Source: Rhizophagus sp. LPA8_4_AMF
Lineage: Eukaryota; Glomeromycota; Glomeromycetes; Glomerales; Glomeraceae
Direction of reading: 5' to 3'
Length of the DNA stretch: 29,980 bases
Assembly (NCBI GenBank): GCA_021464525.1
Contig: JADRCO010000599.1
Coordinates: forward strand, 1 to 29,980
The translations under genes and the position numbers were made by a program. Of the stretch, positions 7,380 to 17,599 are shown piece by piece (within the stretch, counting starts at the first letter, position 1; each line of letters starts with the position of its first letter). The notes under the pieces are model-generated. The model was not told where the DNA came from. It saw only the letters and a program-made list of their open reading frames with translations, and did not search any database.

Positions 7380-9790
7380 AAAGTTTTTGGGTGTAAATTC
7401 TTTATTTACATCTATTTAATATTAAGATAGTAAGTTATTCCTATACTAAAAAAAAAATTGGTATTTAATATTTTTATCAATACAAGTGTTTAATAAAAAA
7501 AAAAAAACTTTTAAATAGTTTAAAAAATTATATTAATTTTTAAAGTTACAGTATATTTAAATTTTATTTATAAATTGACAGATTAAAGTTTAGTTATTCC
7601 AAGTTTTGTATTATTTATAAAATAGTTTCAGTTTAATTACCATATTTTTCCAATTTTAAATACCATTTTTTTTATGAAAAAATTACATTAAAATTGTGGA
7701 TGGTGCTTAAATTTGGAAGTATTTTTATTATAATTCATATTATATATTTTTTTCTTAGATTCTTTCACTAAAGTTAATAGTAGTGCTTAAAATTAGGTGG
7801 TGCTTAAAATCAAAAGGATATAATACTTTTTCTTTATTATAATTTATAATTAATTAATTAGATTTTCTTATATATATATTATAATTTATTAAAAAATAAT
7901 AATAAAATAAGTTAGAAATAAATTATTAATTTTTTTTTTTGCAAGGTAGTGCAATTCATGAGTTTATTAATTATAAGAATTACAGAAGAATAAATTATTA
8001 ATTTTATTAAACTAAAATTAATATTATTAATATTAATAAAATAATTTTTTAATAAATAAAAACAATAGAATTATAAAATTCATATGATTCAGAGAAGTTT
8101 ATAAAATTTTTATTGAATATTATATATATTCAACTTAATATATTAGTTTATTTTACCTTTAAAGAAAGTTGAAGTTATTAAAGCCTATTCTTATCAAATT
8201 AAAAGCTCAATTTTTACTAAAATTAATTCAATTGTTTAAAATCATATTATAAAAAAAAAGATGTAAAAAACTTTCACTAAAAAATAATGTATAATATTAC
8301 ATTTAAGATTAAAAGAAAAAAATCGTTTATTATCTATAAGATTAATCCTATAATATATAAACATATTAATGAATTTTAAATATTAAACAATTTCTATTTA
8401 ATACCTTCAAATATCCAATTACTTACTACTTATTTTTATATAAAAAAGATTTATTTCTTCCTTTAATTTTATATATTTACAAATAAAAACCTATATTGAT
8501 AAATAATTACTATTATTTTCATAAATTTGCAAAATAAAAAATCAAAATTATATTTAAATTAAATTTTTTATTTTATATTCAATACTTTTTCAGTTATTTA
8601 TTTAATTTATAATAATTAATTTTTATTTATTTAGATTTACTAAATTTATTAATTATATATTAATTTGTAAATTATAGAAATATTTATATATATATAACTT
8701 ATTGGAAATATTAATTTTGCTAGTCAAATAAAGTATTTTTCAGAAATATTTTATATTTATATAAAATATTATTTTTTTAATAAAAATATTAATTTCTATA
8801 AAAGTTAATAAAAAGGAGAATTAAATGAAAAGATATTTATAGAGTAGTTTTTAATTTTACAATTAGCTAAAAAAAATCTTTACAGTCTACTGTTAATTAT
8901 TATTCCTATTACTTCTAATATAAAAAAACTTTACTATTGAAAAATAGTTATTTATTTAGTAAAATTAAAAAAAAAATAAAGTTATAAAACTTTTTTTTAA
9001 AATTTAAAATTTTTTTATAAATATATATATATATTATATAGTAAATTTTGTTAACTTGCTCTTTAAATTAAATAACTTAAATTAAATTACTTTTTTAAAA
9101 ATTTATATTTTATGTAATCTTTTGCCAATTATTTTTTTTTTAATCTAAAATCTTATTAATTTTAAAATTTTCAAAAAAAAAAAATTATTTGTTCTATTAT
9201 TTATTTTTACTTTATATGTATTTTTACTTGTTTGAACCAATTTCTTACATTTTGATTATAATTATAATTTATATTTTTTTTGGAAATTTAAGCAAAATTA
9301 TATAATTGTATAAAATTTATTTACTAATAGATTAAATCATTCAAATTAAATCATATTATATATATATTATATATTTGTAATTAAAGAAATACAAAATATA
9401 ATATTTATAATTTTTATATAAATCAATTATTAATTTTAAATATTTTCTTTTTTTTAAAAACAATAAAATTTAAATGAACTTTTTTATATTACTGTATATA
9501 TATTTTATATTTTTATTATCTTAAATTATATCTAATATGGTATAACATTATTAATTAAAAATAATACAAATAAAAATTTTACTTATAATCTATCTAATTT
9601 AATTCTTAAATATCAAAATATGGTATAACTTTTGCCTAATAACTTACCTTTTAATTTAATAAAAAAGTAAATTAATCATTCTATATTTCTGTTAACCAAA
9701 AAAAAAAATAAAAATAAAAATTTTGAAAAAGTTGTATCTTTGGCTTTTTAATTTCATTATTAGCCATTATCTGCTATTATATAACATTAT
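7380..9790. other. Extremely AT-rich tract, no genes
   Basis: Across about 2.4 kb most 60-base lines have very few G or C (about 4 in line 8521, 9 in 8701 and 3 in 9361). There are long T and A runs and TA repeats and no long open frame. No element boundary is clear, apart from a possible degenerate inverted-repeat element at 7639-7824. Confidence 0.7.
7639..7824. mobile_element. Possible degenerate relative of the 4419-4550 MITE
   Basis: The left end (ACCATATTTTTCCAATTTTA and onward) and the reverse complement of the right end (TTATATCCTTTTGATTTTAA, then GCACC) resemble each other and loosely the CCGTATAGTCCCGAAAATAA end of the MITE at 4419. Two further GGTGCTTAAA words lie inside. The match is weak and in very AT-rich DNA, so it may be chance. 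Confidence 0.25.
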
Positions 9791-10331
9791 ATAACTTGGT
9801 TTTAATTCATGTGATCAAACATTCTTCCTGTAGCCAAGTCAAGAATTATGGGCCATTAAACCAAAATAACTAATTATATATTATTACTTTAGCTTTATTA
9901 AACCAAAAAAAAAAAAAACACTTATTATTTTTGAAAAAACTGGATTAAATTATACATGAGAAAATTAACTTTGGAAAATATTTTTTTATTCTGCAATCAA
10001 AATAAATTTTGTAGAAAAATGTGCAACTTTAGAAACTTCTACTGCCTCAAGATATTTTTAAAGAGGATTATTTCGCCCAATTTTAAGGTATTCTTTTATT
10101 ACCCATTTCTTTTGCTGATTTACTTTTGATATCACGAGCAAAGTAAGCTATATTTAATGAAATAATTCTATTTAGTTATAAAAACAATTTAATGAAATCA
10201 ACTTATGAAATTAGCCAAAGAATTATTGGAATAAATATCATTTATCATTTGTAATTTTTCTAATCCAAGAGTTTGGAATAATACTTAATACAAAAAGTGT
10301 TATTAGTCTAAAGTGTAACGAAGGACTACAG

Positions 10332-10361
10332 CACTTCGGACTTAATAACGGTTTCCGTTTC
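10332..10361 (+). repeat. Dispersed motif, copy 2
   Basis: CACTTCGGACTTAATAACGG is followed by TTTCCGTTTC. It matches 37-66 with two substitutions seen by eye and is in the same orientation. Confidence 0.6.
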
Positions 10362-10374
10362 TTAGTTGTAGGAA

Positions 10375-10490
10375 AAAAAGCATGAAAATTATTGACATAA
10401 ATTGAAAAAAGCATAAAATTATTAATATAAATTGAAAAAAAAGCATAAAATTATTGACATAAATTGCTATAAATTGCTATAAATTACTTC
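10375..10490. repeat. Short tandem repeat, about 31-32 base unit, three copies
   Basis: The unit contains AGCATAAAATTATTGACATA followed by AATTG and an A run, and occurs three times with small changes. It is followed by GCTATAAATT repeated twice. Confidence 0.65.
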
Positions 10491-10821
10491 AAATATTTCA
10501 AACGAGGGCAACATTCAGGGGGTCAAGCATTTAATTATGCTAATTATAGATCAGTGACAATCCAATTTTCAATGAATTTTACTCGAATAATTTAATTTAT
10601 TGTAAATGAATTAAAAATGTCTTAGATTTAATTCAGGTAAATGTGACTCCCTGACCAGAAATTTATTTTGTGAAAAAATTTATTGAAATCAACCAACGAA
10701 CTATCTATCGAAACGTCAATCATATTCAAATTCATCATCTCAAAGATGTATGTTAATAAATTCATGCATAAAATAAGGAAAAGTAGATCTCATCGGGGTA
10801 ATCGGTTTCAGAAATTAACCA

Positions 10822-10829
10822 TATAAATA
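10822..10829 (+). promoter_or_regulatory. Possible TATA box of the SMP-30-like gene
   Basis: The word TATAAATA occurs within ACCATATAAATATACG about 136 bases upstream of the ATG at 10965. In DNA this AT-rich such words are common, so the call is weak. Confidence 0.3.
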
Positions 10830-10964
10830 TACGTTTAAAAAAAAAAATGTATTTCGATCCCAAAAAAGTTTTTTTTTTTAGTTCATCCAAAAAAAAAAGA
10901 CTTTTTTGTTTAAGTAAATTGAAATTTTTTTTTAATTGAAACGTAATTTTTTAAGCACGCAAAA

Positions 10965-11960
10965 ATGAGGGTTAATATCTTCGTAATTCTTGCATATGTG
11001 ATAGCTTCGGTAAATTGTGAAGAAATTTTTAGCTCAACACCATTTATCACCTCAAAAGATACACAATATGGTCCATCAATTGAAGGAGCTTCAGTTAATA
11101 AACTTGGGGAAGCATTTGCAACAGATTTTGGTAATTCAACTACTAAACTTGGACAAATCTCACCAGAACAAAAACTATATACTGCTTCCCCAATAAAGAC
11201 AACAAATTTCAATGGTATTAGATTTTTACGTTTAAGTAAAAAAGAAATTGATTTGGGTATAAAAAATATAGCATTAGTTGCTAATAAAGATGGGGATGTA
11301 ACAAAAGTTACAGAAATGAATGATGGAACTACTAAACAGGAAATTTTTTGTAAAGATGATACTTTTGTTATACCCAATGACCTGGCCCTGTCTAAAACTG
11401 GTCGTATATATATATCCGGGCAAAATTTTACCGAGAATACTGTAATTGGTGATGGTGGTCTTTGGATTTGTGAGCCTGATGGAAGAGCAACCCAACTTAT
11501 GAAATCTGGGAGGACTAACGGTGTTGAACTCTCACCTGATGAAAAAATATTATACCTATCAGAAGCCTTTAATACAGGTTTTGTTCCAGTTTCAAATAAA
11601 ATTTGGAAATTCAAGGTTGACCGTAGGACTGGAAAGGTTTCTTCACAAGAACTTTTCGTGGACTTTGAAATACTTGATGGTACTCAATCAGTTGATATTG
11701 ATGGTATGCGCACTGATATTGAAGGAAATCTTTACGTAACAAGAAATGGTGGACAAGAAGTAGTAGTATTCTCTCCAAATAAAGAAGTTTTGTCAAGAAT
11801 TAAATTAAATATAAAAAGTCCTACTAATTTAGAATTTGCTGGAGACCAAGGTAAAACTATGTTTATTGTCGGAAAATGTATAGATGATGAAACTAAAGGT
11901 TGTGTAGATAAATTCGAAAATAAAATTCCCGGTAAAGCATTCACATTACTTAACCGTTAA
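10965..11960 (+). CDS. Secreted SMP-30/gluconolactonase-like beta-propeller protein
   Basis: This single-exon ORF encodes 331 residues. It begins with a signal peptide (basic MRVN, hydrophobic IFVILAYVIASV, cleavage probably after the Cys at 18), so the product is probably secreted. The rest matches the SMP-30/gluconolactonase/LRE-like family, six-bladed beta-propeller hydrolases that usually open sugar lactones with a bound divalent metal. The four positions that line the metal/active site in the family can be assigned: Glu40 in SIEGA, Asn138 in PNDLALSKTGRIYIS, Asn185 in TNGVELSPDEKILYLSEA, and Asp246 in DIDGM, followed by EGNLYVTRNGG. The C-terminal blade has PTNLEF and IVGKC. Length is close to the family norm with a signal peptide added. 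Substrate cannot be told from sequence. The start is fixed by the signal peptide. The antisense ORFs overlapping it are shadows. Confidence 0.88.
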   Translation: MRVNIFVILAYVIASVNCEEIFSSTPFITSKDTQYGPSIEGASVNKLGEAFATDFGNSTTKLGQISPEQKLYTASPIKTTNFNGIRFLRLSKKEIDLGIKNIALVANKDGDVTKVTEMNDGTTKQEIFCKDDTFVIPNDLALSKTGRIYISGQNFTENTVIGDGGLWICEPDGRATQLMKSGRTNGVELSPDEKILYLSEAFNTGFVPVSNKIWKFKVDRRTGKVSSQELFVDFEILDGTQSVDIDGMRTDIEGNLYVTRNGGQEVVVFSPNKEVLSRIKLNIKSPTNLEFAGDQGKTMFIVGKCIDDETKGCVDKFENKIPGKAFTLLNR

Positions 11961-12797
11961 ATAGAATAGAGCTTCATTTAAGATAATATAACATATTAAA
12001 TATTACATTCAATAATAGAAGACATTTTATTTAATAACGGATAATTATTTAATTATCCGCCTAGTTAAATATTTAATATAATATAGAGAAATGTAACATT
12101 TTGGTTGTGACGGGTTGTCTTTGTACCAATGCAATTTTAAGAACACGAAAAAATTAAAATTATTATATATTTCTTACGACTTTAAAAATAATAAATTTTT
12201 AATTATAAACGTAAATAGTTATAAATTAATGCCAGGTAACATTGTTTCATAGGTAAATTTTTTGAAAAGCTAGCCAATCCCGATGAAGGAACCAAATTAG
12301 TACTTGGTTAATTAATTTAGACTAACCTATTTATACTAACCTATTTATACAAAATATGCTAGTGTGTTTTATATTTCACGAAAGAATCAGGCTCAGATAA
12401 TTAAAAATAGTGAGAATTATAAATTGTTAATACAGTATTTATTATAGTAAGTAATAATTTGTATTTAATATTTCATTTTAATAAATTCAAACAGCTCTTA
12501 CATACTGCTTAATAGTTTTGCTCAGAATATAATAAATTGTAAAAGATAAATGTTTTAATGAAAGTAAAAGTTAGGCAAAAGCAAGCAAATAAAATCAAAA
12601 GCAAATGTAAAAGTTATTAATATTGTTACATTTTAACACAAAAAAAAATTAAAGAATTTCCGATCAAATTAAAATGATTAAATTGAATCGGGAATAAAAT
12701 TAATATTCATCGAATAAATGTTTGTTGTTTAAAGAAAGAAAGAAAAAATAAAAGAAAGCTAATAATATCAGATCACGGATCATGATTCATTCTCAAA
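11961..12797. other. Intergenic region between convergent genes
   Basis: This is the 3' space between the + strand SMP-30-like gene and the - strand gene ending at 12798. It contains a perfect hairpin (12038-12059) and a twofold repeat of ACTAACCTATTTAT near 12320-12350. No further gene is seen. Confidence 0.6.
12038..12059. terminator. Perfect 10-base-pair hairpin downstream of the SMP-30-like gene
   Basis: CGGATAATTA, a two-base TT loop and TAATTATCCG form a perfect inverted repeat 78 bases after the stop codon at 11960. In a eukaryote this is not a classical terminator, but it would lie in or near the 3' UTR and could affect 3' end formation or RNA stability. It could also be a target-site or MITE relic. 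Confidence 0.35.
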
Positions 12798-14099
12798 TTA
12801 TTTATTTGATACCGTAACTTCGCCCAGCATTTCTCTATCTTGAGTTTTAATGTTATCATCTAATGCTTCAATATTACTATCTTTGACATCCAAGTTTTTC
12901 TCTTCGTTCGAATTAGTGAATTGTGAAGTACTTTTATCTGTGGAGTCATCTAAACCTTTTGAAGTAATAGGTTGTGAAGTACTTTTATCCGTGGAGTCAT
13001 CTAAACCTTTCGAGGTAATAGATTGAGAAGTACTTTTATCCGTGGAGTCATCCAAACCTTTCGAATTAATAGATTGGGAAATACTTTTATCCGTGGAGTC
13101 ATCCAAACCTTTCGAATTAATAGATTGGGAAGTACTTTTATCCGTGGAGTCATCCAAACCTTTCGAATTAATAATAGATTGGGAAGTACTTTTATTCGTG
13201 GAGTCATCTAAACCTTTCGAATTAGTAGATTGTGGAGTACTTTTTTCTGTGGAATCATTCAAACTTTCTTCGTTCGAATTAGTGGATTGTGAAGTACTTT
13301 TTTCTGAGGAGTCATCCAAACCTTCTTCACTGCTAGGATTTGATTCGTTAATTGTCTTGATTGATGTAAGAGTTATATGTTCTGCTATAGTTTTTAATAA
13401 CCATTCTTTAGCATTGATTTCGATAATATTATTATTTTTAATTTGTGAATCATTTATAATTCCATGTGATCTTGCAACAGCACAAGCAGCATCAGGTTGT
13501 TGTTTAATAAACTCTTCGATGGCCATTTCAGCCACTGATTCTTTTGCGAGATCTTTGGTGGGCTTAAAAGCACCAAAAGTTCTTTTTAAAATTGGTACAC
13601 GAAGAATAGCACAACATTTATCACTCTTTGACCAAACGCGAAGAAAATATTCAGTATTAATATATTTACTTATTGAAATGAAAAAGTTTAAAAGATAAAG
13701 ATCTGAAGGAATTTCCTTTTCTTTTTCTTCTTCTTGTTGTTGTTGTTTTTGTTGTTGGTGTTGTTGTTGCAGCTGCTGTTGTTGTTGATTTTGTTGATAT
13801 CGACGATGTTTACTTCTATTCCTACTTCTTTGATTACGTCTTTTCTTCTTTTCTTCTTTTTCGGTTTCATGTAATTCGGGTGAACGAGCGCTTTCATGAT
13901 GATCTTGATCATTATTTGAAGGTACAAGTTGTGATTGCGATGATGGTTGTGATTGTGATTGTGGTTGTGGTAGTGGTGGTGGTGGTTCGTCTCTTTGTTG
14001 ATGTTGATCGGAAGATTGCGGTAATATAGGAAATTGATGTAATATTGATAAATTTTGTTGCGGAATTATATTGAAATGATTTCTATAAGCTTCTTGGCA

Positions 14100-14135
<36 letters not shown>

Positions 14136-15133
14136 ATTTTAAAAAAGAAACAAAGTTAGAAAAAATACATGACGATGATGATACTATTTAATAAGTTTCA
14201 TAAAATTATTTCATTACAATAATATAGATTAGGATAATATGAAGGATTCCGATTTGAATTTTGAAAGTTTAATCTTGAATGATCACCGATGGACGTAGAA
14301 GAAGAAATAGGACGCGTCATTGTTGAAGTTGTCGTAGATGAAGGTATTACCGGTCTATTATAAGTATATCTATTATCATTATTATTGTTGTTTGTTATGG
14401 TTAAAGATGAACGAGAAGATGAAGTATATCTATTATCATTATTATTGTTGTTTGTTATGGTTAAAGATGAACGAGAAGATGATGTATATCTATTATCATT
14501 ATTATTGTTGTTTGTTGTGGTTAATGATGAATGAGAAGATGATGTATATCTATCATCATTTGTTGTGGATAAAGAAGGACGAGGAGATGATGAATAAAAG
14601 GAAAAAGGATGAGGAGAATATGTAGATAATGATGAGGAAGAAGAAAAATTTGAAGGGGTTGTGACATATCGTGACGAAGATGATAAATTATTTTGTGTAA
14701 TAATATCATCATCATTACTATTATTATTGTTAGTTGTCACAGTATCAGAATTATTTGAAGCGAAAGAATATCTCGAAGAAGAACGTCTTGAAGGTGTAAA
14801 ATTCTGAATATGTTGATCATAAGAAGGAATATTATTGGACATGTTGTTTTGATATGAAGTAGAAACGAAACGATGTCTTCTTGGAGTAAAACGACGAGAG
14901 GGATTATTATTATTATTATAATTATAATTATAATAATAATTATTATTATTATTATTATTAAGATTAAATCTTGTTGCAGTGGAATTAATGGAATTACGAT
15001 TATATATTGGTGGTAAACTAATTGTAGATGGTGACTGATAATGACGTGCAGAGTTTCTTGAAATGTTGTTTATTAATGGTCTTTGTTGTGGTTGAGGTTG
15101 AAGTGCACTATCATCGAACGTCTTTGGAGCCAT
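12798..15133 (-). CDS. Low-complexity protein with dsRNA-binding-like domain and tandem 17-residue repeats
   Basis: Two exons: 15133-14218 and about 14089-12798, giving 735 residues. Residues 1-305 are Asn/Ser-rich, with Asn/Tyr runs and four tandem copies of a 20-residue unit (RYTSSS...SSLT...TNNNNNDN). Residues 320-430 are Pro/Gln-rich and contain a basic nuclear-localisation-like cluster (KKKRRNQRSRNRSKHRR). Residues 432-504 resemble a double-stranded RNA-binding fold: helix (YLLNFFISISKYIN), strands (EYFLRVW and CAILRVP), RTFGAF, then KPTKDLAKESVAEMAIEEF, like the second helix of dsRBMs. After a helical linker, about eight copies of a 17-residue repeat (GLDDSTDKSTSQS-type) run from 562 to about 700. 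The stop is TAA at 12800-12798. The exon junction is inferred from frame continuity. The domain call is tentative; a nuclear RNA-binding role is only a guess. Confidence 0.6.
12905..13330 (-). repeat. Coding tandem repeat, 51-base unit, about eight copies
   Basis: On the minus strand the unit encodes GLDDSTDKSTSQSINSK with small changes. The central five copies are nearly identical at the DNA level, and the outer copies are more diverged, with insertions such as NEE. The 51-base period keeps frame. This pattern is typical of recent unequal exchange or slippage, so copy number is likely to vary between strains. Confidence 0.85.
14090..14217 (-). other. Predicted intron with (ATT)n microsatellite
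   Basis: The intron starts GTAATG at 14217 and runs 128 bases. The acceptor that keeps frame is AAG at 14092-14090. The nearer AG (14094-14093) would create a TAA stop across the junction, and TAG at 14085-14083 would break frame. An ATT microsatellite (14099-14130) fills the end in place of a normal pyrimidine tract. The boundary is therefore the least certain part of the gene model. Confidence 0.45.
14355..14585 (-). repeat. Coding tandem repeat, 60-base unit, about four copies
   Basis: On the plus strand the unit includes GATGTATATCTATTATCATT and a TTGTTGTTTGTTATGG segment. On the coding strand it encodes 20 residues rich in Ser, Thr and Asn. Two central copies are almost identical. Confidence 0.8.
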
Positions 15134-16051
15134 TTTTTTACCTAATTTTTTATGATGAAATTTAAAGAGAACATTGAGATTTTTTTTTAGATTTTTTTTT
15201 TTTTTTAAAAAAAAAAAAATAAAAAAAAAAAAGAATGATAAAATAAGTAAAAGTAATATATTAAATACAAACTTTTTTTTGACTGCGGCTGATACAAATT
15301 AGAAGAAAAAAAATTCTTTAAAAGCTTTCAAATAAATTTTGGTTTATTTATATTTATATATAAAAAAAAAAAAATATAATTATATAAAAGTATATAATTA
15401 TATAAAATTTAAGGGATAAAAAAAAAAAAATTGTTTAATTAAATTGTTAACAAATTTTTTTTTAATGCATCATTTAAATCATTTTTAAATCATTTTTAAA
15501 TCAAACATAAAAAAAAAAAAAAAATATCTTTAACGAATAATAATTAATTTTGATCAAATTTTAGATTGAAATAAAAATTTGAGATTTAATGAATTTAATG
15601 AAATCGATTTTATTTATTTATATATTTTTTTATTATTTTTGATTTTTGATTTTTTTATGTTTTAAAGTCAAAAAAAAAAAAAAAAAATAGGAGAGAAATT
15701 CCTTATTTTGATCCATACTATAATTGAACTGAAATAATTAAGTTAACCAGCATATCGATTTCTTGAAGCGTTAAAGAATGACATGATTTGCTGACCAATA
15801 GCCACAAAAAAAAATCGATTATCACGTGATAAGCATTATTGCAGGAAAATCATACGAAGTAGTATAATTATGAATGAAATAAAAAAATCAATTCATTTCC
15901 TTTTTCCTTCCAAAGTTATTAAATTTTTTATTAAATCTTTATAAAAACTATTTGAGATTTACAAATTTAAAACAATATGAAGAATAATTTGTGATATCAA
16001 TTACCAAGACACCATAACTCGGGCCTAATAGGCTAATAATGCGGGCCAGTA
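15134..16051. other. Intergenic region between two minus-strand genes
   Basis: It contains very long A and T runs (15180-15240, 15360-15370, 15510-15525, 15670-15690) directly upstream of the gene starting at 15133, and a short GC-richer pair of GGGCC words near 16020-16048. No gene or clear TATA box is seen. Confidence 0.55.
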
Positions 16052-16775
16052 TTATAATTTCATATTATTAGGATGATTATGAGCAAGAGCAATAAATTTC
16101 GTATGACGTCCCTGAGCGATTATTTTACCGTCAATTTTATTTTTTAAATCTATTGTAGTAAAGGCAAGTGTTTTACCAAGTTTAACACATTCGGAGTCCT
16201 AAATAAAAAAAAAAATACAATTATAAACTTAATAAAATCTCCTCCGAAAAAATATTCAAAAAAAGGAAAAAAATAACAATGTAACATAAAGGATATGTAC
16301 CATGACTATTATATCTCCTTCTTTGGCAGAATTTATAAAAGAAATATTTAAATCCGTGCTAAGACCTGTAGTGTACATTCCTTTTGTGGATAATGCTAAT
16401 GAACCCCCTACATCAACTAATGTTGAAAGAAAACCACCGTGTGCGGACCCTAATCGGTTCTTAAAAAAATATGTTATTAAAATCTGATTAAAAAGTATAA
16501 TGAAAAAAAATAATAATAATTTTTTATTACCAAGTGCATTTTTTCTACAAGTAATTCACAAGTAATTTTTCCTTCAGCTACATCCGTAATCGTCATCTTA
16601 AATTACCAAAAAGAAAAAGAAAGAAAAAGAACCAATTCATGTTAATATAATGAAAATATATCTAATAATGACTAGTTCTCGTTACCTTTCCTATAAGTAA
16701 TTTATCAAATCCATCAGTTTCCGTAAAATTTTGCAATACTTTACGAGCAAAAGCTAATCTAGAAGGTATTGACAT
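16052..16775 (-). CDS. ACOT13: Acyl-CoA thioesterase, ACOT13/THEM2-type hotdog protein
   Basis: Four exons (16775-16686, 16596-16531, 16459-16301, 16198-16052) join without frame error to 153 residues, the normal size for this family. The enzyme hydrolyses acyl-CoA to free fatty acid and CoA. The 4HBT hotdog core is complete: NRLGSAHGG (Asn53, His59, Gly60) with STLVD (Asp68) on the central helix, then GLSTDLNISF (Ser86) and AKEGD. In human THEM2 the equivalents are Asn50, His56, Gly57, Asp65 and Ser83, at a constant offset of three. The C-terminal part has GKTLAFTTIDLKNK, IIAQGRHTKF. Introns are 89, 71 and 102 bases, with GTAACG, GTAATA and GTACAT donors and AAG/TAG acceptors. Met1 is the first in-frame ATG of the exon; the frame stays open a few codons upstream to a TTTTTAG acceptor, so an additional 5' exon is possible. 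No clear organelle-targeting signal is visible. Confidence 0.93.
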
Positions 16776-17110
16776 TTCACTGTAACCTAAAAATTAAAAA
16801 AAAAACTCCGTCAATTTAAGTTGAACAAAATTTTGAGTTTAATAATTGTTATCACACAATTAGTATGAGAACGATGATTGTTTAATATAATTAATATAAT
16901 TGAATAATACGGAATATTATTTTTAAACAATGGGTATAGTGAAAGATGCATTACTAACTTATTTGTTTATTTTATTTTTTTGTTTTTAACCTTTTTAACC
17001 GAAAATAAAAAAAAAAAAATTTAAATTTAAATTTTTTTAAAAAAAATTTTTGAAAAGACTTATCGGGAATCGGGAATCCATTCAATCAGGATGTGGTGTT
17101 ACTGGTGTAT

Positions 17111-17124
17111 CGTAACATGTTACG
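17111..17124. repeat. Perfect 14-base palindrome CGTAACATGTTACG
   Basis: The sequence equals its own reverse complement and is followed six bases later by TTACGTAA, another palindrome. It lies about 340 bases upstream of the thioesterase start on the opposite strand and could be a dimeric transcription-factor site. No direct evidence supports this. Confidence 0.4.
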
Positions 17125-17397
17125 TTTCTTACGTAACTTTTTTTAAGGTTTGAATTCGTTCGAAACACAACAGTTTCAATGATCCGCATGTGACCATAAT
17201 TTCTTGTTTAAAAAGAAACAAAATTAGAATGTCAATCAACAAGAAAAAGGTAAGATCAATAGTAATTAAAATAACCTTATTAATACTTTGAATATATCCC
17301 TAAAAAGATTACATAGATTTTCCCCCTCTCCCCCCTTTTTTTTCTCCACACACTCCCATCTTTTTAGCCCAACCCGCTTATAAATCTTAAAAAATAA

Positions 17398-17545
17398 GAG
17401 CGGCGTCAGCTTAAAGCGAAGCCAGACAACCACCCATTTATAACCTAAAAATTATGTGCGCAAAATCTCTTGATGACGATTCTGCATGGACATTCAAGTC
17501 CATGTGGCATAATGAAAGTAGCCACACACCCTTTTATTGAACCAA
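17398..17545. other. GC-richer strip of unknown nature
   Basis: The composition differs sharply from its surroundings (GAGCGGCGTCAGCTTAAAGC and onward). It contains a 28-codon plus-strand ORF at 17454-17540 (MCAKSLDDDSAWTFKSMWHN and onward) that ends in TGA. It may be a fragment of a dispersed repeat or a lost exon. It does not fold as a tRNA and has no recognisable family. Confidence 0.3.
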
Positions 17546-17599
17546 ATGTCGAATTGTGTAATTACTTATACTAATCAACGAAATTGTGGGACTGATTTG

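Larger units (their letters stand above)
9791..10820. other. Intergenic region upstream of the SMP-30-like gene
   Basis: It holds the second full copy of the dispersed motif (10332-10361), a short tandem repeat (10375-10490), and a GC-richer strip near 10500-10560. On the minus strand near 10000-10110 a weak protein-like stretch with stops (KKWVIKEYLKIGRNNPL) may be another gene relic. Nothing intact is seen. Confidence 0.5.

Noticed and set aside
10910-11614. Minus-strand ORF of 234 codons over the SMP-30-like gene
   Set aside because: It is an antisense shadow; the plus strand has a signal peptide and family motifs throughout.
13042-13698. Long plus-strand ORF of 218 codons opposite the repeat protein gene
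   Set aside because: It is the antisense shadow of the 51-base coding repeat. The minus strand has the conserved dsRBM-like segment and the proper stop.
16302-16487. Plus-strand ORF of 61 codons
   Set aside because: It lies antisense to exon 3 of the thioesterase, whose hotdog motifs are unambiguous.
17229-17249. Possible first exon MSINKKK followed by GTAAGA
   Set aside because: The donor looks good, but no downstream exon continues an open frame, and the next GC-richer strip is closed in the needed phase.
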